Shown here: one piece after another, positions 6,452 through 9,934 of the stretch
Layout of the letters: each line of letters opens with the position of its first letter
Numbering within the stretch: position 1 is the first letter of the stretch
Assembly: GCA_016278415.1 (NCBI GenBank)
Contig: JADQBV010000332.1
Span: 1-9,934, forward strand
Length of the DNA stretch: 9,934 nucleotides
Source: Halanaerobiales bacterium
GTDB lineage: Bacteria > Bacillota_F > Halanaerobiia > Halanaerobiales > DTU029
Reading direction: 5' to 3'
The notes under the pieces: generated by a model
What the model saw: only the letters and a program-made list of their open reading frames with translations
The model's database searches: none
What the model was told of the DNA's origin: nothing
Program-made: the position numbers and the translations under genes

Positions 6452-6487
6452 TGAATATAGATTCATGTGAATGTGAATTCACATTCA
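6452..6487. promoter_or_regulatory. Probable TetR operator: tandem palindromes over the transcription start
   Basis: The perfect 20-bp palindrome TGAATGTGAATTCACATTCA spans 6468-6487. A related shorter palindrome, TGAAT-N4-ATTCA, spans 6452-6465. Their centres are 19 bp apart, about two helical turns. GTGAAT occurs three times (6451, 6467, 6473). The position from about -5 to +30 relative to the predicted start fits steric repression, most simply by the TetR protein encoded 165 bp downstream. Binding is inferred. Confidence 0.75.
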
Positions 6488-6503
6488 AAATTAAAATTTA
6501 TCT

Positions 6504-6525
6504 AACATTTCTATAAAGAAATGTT
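6504..6525 (+). repeat. Hairpin in the tetR 5' leader
   Basis: AACATTTCT (6504-6512) and AGAAATGTT (6517-6525) form a perfect 9-bp stem with an ATAA tetraloop. No T-run follows, so it is not a typical terminator. It could stabilise the mRNA or be an additional DNA site. The rest of the leader (6526-6637) shows only a tandem 10-bp repeat containing ATGAGTGAG (6602-6610 and 6612-6620). I found no known riboswitch in it. Confidence 0.5.
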
Positions 6526-6651
6526 CTTAGTTGAAGTGGTAGTTATAGCAACAGTTAGCTTTCGGGTAAAATCAAAATAGTAGTCTTATGAAATTATAAG
6601 AATGAGTGAGTATGAGTGAGATATTGTTAAAATAAAGAGGGAGGCAAATAT

Positions 6652-7278
6652 ATGCCTAAAGAAACATTTTTTAATCTAGCAGAGGATAAAAAGGATAGGG
6701 TAATAGATGCGGCAATTAATGAATTTTCTACACGTTCTTATCATAAGGCGAGAATTACAGCTATCGCCGATAATGCTGGTATAGCTAAAGGTAGTTTTTA
6801 TCAATATTTTGAAAACAAAAAAGACCTATTTAAATATATTATTGAGCTGACAGTTAATAAGAAGTTCGAATATATTAATCATGATATGCTGATAAATAAA
6901 GATAAATATAGTTTTTTTCAGTTATTACGGGAAATTTACTTAAGTGGTATCAGGTTTGCTAAGGATAATCCCCGCCTAGTATCTGTAGGAAATATACTTA
7001 TTAATAATAAAGACTTACAGCGGGAGATTTGGGGTGAACAGGCAGATAAAAATTCAAATTTTTACCATCAATTATTAGAAGATGGATTGAGAAAAGGTGA
7101 ACTTGATCCTGAAATAGATGTAGATTTGATTTCAGTATTATTGAATGGTCTTAATTTCTCTTTAATAGATATTATTTATAAAGATGGCAAGATAAATCCA
7201 GATATCCTAGATGATGAGATGGAGACTATTGATAAAATGTTATACTTTATTGAACATGGGATTAAGAAGAGGGAGTAA
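6652..7278 (+). CDS. TetR/AcrR-family transcriptional regulator
   Basis: This 208-residue protein has a typical TetR N-terminal DNA-binding domain. Helix 1 lies around DRVIDAAINEFSTRSYHKARIT (15-36), and the helix-turn-helix ITAIADNAGIAKGSFYQYFENKKDLF runs over 35-60. The variable C-terminal domain (about 65-205) is all-helical with no recognisable ligand signature. AGGGAGG (6638-6644) lies 7 nt before the ATG. The gene sits behind a consensus promoter overlapped by palindromes and is followed within 57 bp by an ABC exporter. It is therefore most likely an autorepressor that also controls the transporter and responds to a compound moved or sensed by that system. The family call is firm, while the ligand and regulatory sign are inferred. 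Confidence 0.93.
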   Translation: MPKETFFNLAEDKKDRVIDAAINEFSTRSYHKARITAIADNAGIAKGSFYQYFENKKDLFKYIIELTVNKKFEYINHDMLINKDKYSFFQLLREIYLSGIRFAKDNPRLVSVGNILINNKDLQREIWGEQADKNSNFYHQLLEDGLRKGELDPEIDVDLISVLLNGLNFSLIDIIYKDGKINPDILDDEMETIDKMLYFIEHGIKKRE

Positions 7279-7335
7279 ATTTTGAGAAAATTTTTACAAA
7301 AAGTAATTGAATTAAGAATTGGGGAGGTAATAAAA

Positions 7336-8043
7336 ATGGCTTTACTAGAATTAAAGGGAGTTAAAAAGATTTATCAACAGGGCAAAATAGAGGTTCCGGC
7401 TCTAAGGGGAATTGATTTAACTGTAGAAAAAGGTGAATTTACTACTGTATTTGGTCCTTCTGGTTCTGGAAAGACTACTATGTTGAATATGATTGGTTGC
7501 CTTGATAAGCCTACAAGTGGGACTATTAATTTTAATGGTCAGGAATTAGGGAATTTAGATAAAAAGGGTTTGGCTATGCTAAGGAGACATAATATCGGGT
7601 TTATCTTCCAAAGCTATAATCTAATACCTGTATTGAATGCTTATGAGAATGTAGAATTTGCCATTAGGTTAGTTGATAAACATAGTAAAAAGGAACTCAG
7701 AGACAGAGTAATGAAAATATTGGCTGATGTGGGTCTTGATGGATTGGAGGATAGAAGACCTAATGAGTTATCTGGTGGGCAGAAACAACGTGTTGCAATA
7801 GCCAGGGCCCTGGTGAAGGAGCCGAAATTAGTTTTAGCTGATGAGCCTTCTGCCAACTTGGATTCTAAAACCAGTGAAGAGGTTCTGGGAGTTATGGTAA
7901 AAATGAACGAAGAATTGGGAACTACCTTTATTTTTTCCACTCATGACCCTCAGGTAATGGATTATGCCCACCGGATGCTGGAGATTAAGGATGGGTTAAT
8001 CTCTGAAGATAAAAAGGGGGAGAGCTATAATGTTTCTGACTAA
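7336..8043 (+). CDS. ABC transporter ATPase, LolD/MacB type
   Basis: This 235-residue ATP-binding subunit has Walker A GPSGSGKTT (40-48), the Q-loop FQSYNLIPVL and the signature LSGGQKQRVAIARALV (from 145). It also has Walker B ADEPSANLD (D169, E170) and the switch histidine STHD (H203). Its overall pattern matches the LolD/MacB/FtsE-like group that pairs with FtsX-type permeases. The frame is open from a TTG at 7282, but GGGGAGGTAA (7321-7330) is correctly placed only for the ATG at 7336. That start also gives the usual MALLELKGVKKIYQQG beginning. It overlaps the next gene by 14 nt, which suggests translational coupling. With the two permeases downstream it should form a mechanotransmission-type or lipoprotein-releasing export complex at the cytoplasmic membrane. 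The substrate is unknown. Confidence 0.94.
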   Translation: MALLELKGVKKIYQQGKIEVPALRGIDLTVEKGEFTTVFGPSGSGKTTMLNMIGCLDKPTSGTINFNGQELGNLDKKGLAMLRRHNIGFIFQSYNLIPVLNAYENVEFAIRLVDKHSKKELRDRVMKILADVGLDGLEDRRPNELSGGQKQRVAIARALVKEPKLVLADEPSANLDSKTSEEVLGVMVKMNEELGTTFIFSTHDPQVMDYAHRMLEIKDGLISEDKKGESYNVSD

Positions 8044-9277
8044 ACTGGCCTTTAAAAATTTGGTACGTCATCGAAATCGTACTATAATTACTGCTATCAT
8101 TATTGCCTTTGCGATCTTTTTCTATATACTGATGGATTCCATGATTGGAGGTATGACGGAAATGTCTTATGAAGCTATTATTGATTATGAGGCTAGTCAT
8201 CTCCAGGTGGTAAATGAAGGATATTGGGAAGAGGAGGATGAACTCCCTTTAGAAAATTTAATTGTTCCTAATCTGCAAATGCAGACTGCAATTGAGAATG
8301 TTAAGGCTTATCAGGCTAGTTCACCTGAGCTAAGTTTTTCGGCTCGTTTAAACAATGGTATTAATGAACTACCGGTAATAGGAAAAGGAGTTAATCCTGA
8401 CAAACTATTAGAAGTCTTTGAGCTGGAGGATCAATTTGTAGAGGGTTCAATGTTTTCAAATGGGGAATATAGGGCAGTTATGGGGAAAAGATTGGCTGAC
8501 CTCCTTAAATTAAAAAAAGGTGATTATATTACAATGCTAGTCAAGGATAAAAACGAAACATTTAATACAATTGACGCAGAGATATCAGGATTGCTTCATA
8601 CTGCTAATCCTAATGTTAACAGCAACATTGTTTATCTACCTCTTGATATAGTTCAACAGGCCCTAAATGTTGATAATCAGGTAAGCAAGATATTAGTTAA
8701 ACTAGATAATAAAGACTTAGCTATGGGAGTTACTAATCAACTAGAAAACAAATTGAAAACTATAGATAATAACTTAGGAGTAATTTCCTGGAAACAACTA
8801 GATGCAGTATCTGTAGCGGGTGCTAAACAGATGGGTAATCAAATGATTATGGCTATAATCTTATTGATCGCTGCCATTGCTATTATTAATACGGTTATAT
8901 TAGCAGCCCTGGAAAGAATGAAAGAGATAGGTATGATGAAGGCGATGGGTTTACAAAGAAAAGAAATTACTTATACATTTGTTTTAGAATCAACTGGGAT
9001 TGGTGTTTTAGGGGGTTTAATTGGTGTACTCCTAGGAGCTATTGGTGTCTGGGTATTTTCAATATACGGTATAGATTGGGGTGCTATGATGGGTATGGAA
9101 AATATGGATATGAGTACATTTGGGATACCAGTAATTGGTAAAATGTATGGAGTTTGGAATCTGAAGGCTTTTATCCTAGTCTTTAGTTTTGGTGTTATTG
9201 TATCTATGGTATCCAGTATTTTACCAGCTTACTGGGCAGCAAGTAAGAATACGATTGAGGCAATCTATCATAAATAG
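8030..9277 (+). CDS. FtsX/MacB-type ABC transporter permease (first)
   Basis: This 415-residue membrane subunit has the layout of LolC/E and MacB-like permeases. One N-terminal transmembrane helix (about 18-38) is preceded by the amphipathic FLTKLAFKNLVRHRNRT. A large extracytoplasmic MacB-PCD-like domain (about 40-265) follows. Three C-terminal helices lie at about 272-293, 320-345 and 380-402. The cytoplasmic segment ALERMKEIGMMKAMGLQRKEI after helix 2 is the conserved coupling region of the FtsX domain. GGGGGAGAG precedes the ATG at 8030, which lies inside the ATPase gene. It probably forms a heterodimer with the next, homologous permease. Confidence 0.92.
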   Translation: MFLTKLAFKNLVRHRNRTIITAIIIAFAIFFYILMDSMIGGMTEMSYEAIIDYEASHLQVVNEGYWEEEDELPLENLIVPNLQMQTAIENVKAYQASSPELSFSARLNNGINELPVIGKGVNPDKLLEVFELEDQFVEGSMFSNGEYRAVMGKRLADLLKLKKGDYITMLVKDKNETFNTIDAEISGLLHTANPNVNSNIVYLPLDIVQQALNVDNQVSKILVKLDNKDLAMGVTNQLENKLKTIDNNLGVISWKQLDAVSVAGAKQMGNQMIMAIILLIAAIAIINTVILAALERMKEIGMMKAMGLQRKEITYTFVLESTGIGVLGGLIGVLLGAIGVWVFSIYGIDWGAMMGMENMDMSTFGIPVIGKMYGVWNLKAFILVFSFGVIVSMVSSILPAYWAASKNTIEAIYHK

Positions 9278-9284
9278 GGAGGTG
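9278..9284 (+). promoter_or_regulatory. Ribosome binding site of the second permease
   Basis: GGAGGTG begins one base after the stop codon of the first permease and ends 5 nt before the ATG at 9290. This strong site shows that the downstream frame is a real gene although its stop lies beyond the window. Confidence 0.8.
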
Positions 9285-9289
9285 CAAAA

Positions 9290-9934
9290 ATGAAATTTAT
9301 TGCTAAATTAGCTTATAAAAATTTATTTAGACATAAATTGAGGACATTTGTTTCGATAATCGCCATTGCTTTTGCCGTTATGATAGTTGTATTTGCTAGG
9401 GGATATATAGTAGGTATGATAGATTCAGTCTTTGCTGATCATATTCAATATAATTCTGGTCACATTAAGATAATTGATCAGGAGTATCAACAACAGGAGC
9501 GCCTGTTGCCACTCAATTATCCTGTAGATGGATTTAATGACCAGGGATTAGATAAGATGATTGCAAGTCTAAAGGAAATAGACAAGATAGATATGGTAAT
9601 ACCTAGACTGAAGTATGGTGCTATGATTAGTACAGGGGATGAATTGGTAACTATGAATGGTTGGGGGGTTGACCCTGCTAAGGAAGTCCAGTTTACTGGT
9701 ATTGAAAACAATCTTGTCGAAGGTAGAATGGTGGAAACAGGTCAACTAGAAGTTGTTATGGGAACAACCCTGTTAGAAAAGATTGATCGTCAGGTTGGTG
9801 AGAAAGTCACAGTTTTGTCTAACACAGCATTTAATTCATTAAAGGGTGTTACCTTCAAAATAGTTGGTAGCCTGGAAACTGGTATTAAGATGCTTGATGA
9901 AATTGTCTTCTATCTACCACTTGATCAAGCCCAA
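9290..9934 (+). CDS. FtsX/MacB-type ABC transporter permease (second), 3'-truncated by window edge
   Basis: The frame stays open for 215 codons from the ATG at 9290 to the window end. The N-terminus MKFIAKLAYKNLFRHKLRT parallels that of the preceding permease (KLA.KNL.RH..RT). It is followed by a transmembrane helix (about 19-41, IIAIAFAVMIVVFARGYI) and the start of a MacB-PCD-like extracytoplasmic domain. That domain has matching landmarks, such as VVMGTTLLEKI against AVMGKRLADLL and the shared YLPLD near the visible end. The three C-terminal helices are expected outside the window. It starts 12 bp after the upstream stop with its own strong ribosome binding site, so it is the paired half of a LolC/LolE-like heterodimer. 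The two copies are clearly diverged, so this is not a recent duplication. Confidence 0.92.
   Translation, partial: MKFIAKLAYKNLFRHKLRTFVSIIAIAFAVMIVVFARGYIVGMIDSVFADHIQYNSGHIKIIDQEYQQQERLLPLNYPVDGFNDQGLDKMIASLKEIDKIDMVIPRLKYGAMISTGDELVTMNGWGVDPAKEVQFTGIENNLVEGRMVETGQLEVVMGTTLLEKIDRQVGEKVTVLSNTAFNSLKGVTFKIVGSLETGIKMLDEIVFYLPLDQAQ

Noticed and set aside
6602..6635. Tiny ORFs starting at the ATGAGTGAG repeats before tetR
   Set aside because: They have only 5 and 7 codons and no Shine-Dalgarno sequence upstream. They look like by-products of the tandem repeat.
7282..7335. Upstream TTG start for the ABC ATPase, adding 18 residues
   Set aside because: It has no ribosome binding site of its own, whereas GGGGAGGTAA sits just before the ATG at 7336, which gives the family-typical N-terminus.
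7641..7940. Minus-strand frame of 99 codons inside the ABC ATPase gene
   Set aside because: It is a mirror of conserved ATPase codons with no protein features of its own.
9517..9711. Minus-strand frame of 64 codons near the window end
   Set aside because: It lies antisense to the second permease, whose + strand frame has a strong ribosome binding site, a transmembrane helix and homology to the preceding permease.
1..9934. CRISPR arrays, tRNA or rRNA genes, intact insertion sequences
   Set aside because: I saw no regularly spaced long repeats, no tRNA-like cloverleaf with conserved arms, no rRNA-like sequence and no transposase frame on either strand.

Overview
This is an AT-rich bacterial window with strong AAGGAGG-type ribosome binding sites, consensus sigma-A-like promoters, U-tailed terminators and many AGA/AGG codons. 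It suggests a Firmicutes-type anaerobe. I lean towards a low-GC, outer-membrane-bearing lineage such as Halanaerobiales because of the overall protein flavour and the LolCDE/MacB-like export operon, but nothing here proves the taxon. All real genes are on the + strand.

Region 1 (1-1950) is proline biosynthesis. It holds the 3' three-quarters of proA (gamma-glutamyl phosphate reductase), then a 148-bp spacer that looks like a non-coding palindromic remnant of an IS200/IS605-type element beginning at the proA stop codon, then proC (pyrroline-5-carboxylate reductase) and a good intrinsic terminator.

Region 2 (1951-4771) has a sigma-A-like promoter and an approximately 200-nt leader with mutually exclusive RNA stems and a possible 9-residue upstream ORF. 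These precede an ABC-F ATPase of the ribosome-protection/translation-factor type. A small SPL-like radical SAM enzyme follows 30 nt later, probably on the same transcript. The leader looks like an attenuation device of the kind known for antibiotic-inducible ABC-F genes.

Region 3 (4772-6340) has its own extended -10 promoter and encodes two tandem Uma2-family (PD-(D/E)XK fold) proteins. The first carries an N-terminal Phd/YefM-like antitoxin DNA-binding domain fused to the nuclease domain. The second is a stand-alone Uma2 domain. A strong terminator ends this unit. This is the least ordinary part of the coding content.

Region 4 (6341-9934) starts with a perfect TTGACA-17-TATAAT promoter, followed directly by a perfect 20-bp palindrome and a half-related second palindrome (likely TetR operators). 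Then come a TetR-family regulator, an ABC ATPase of the LolD/MacB type and two FtsX/MacB-type permeases. The second permease is cut by the window end. The tight spacing and overlaps indicate one operon, presumably autoregulated by the TetR protein and exporting a lipoprotein, peptide or other envelope substrate.
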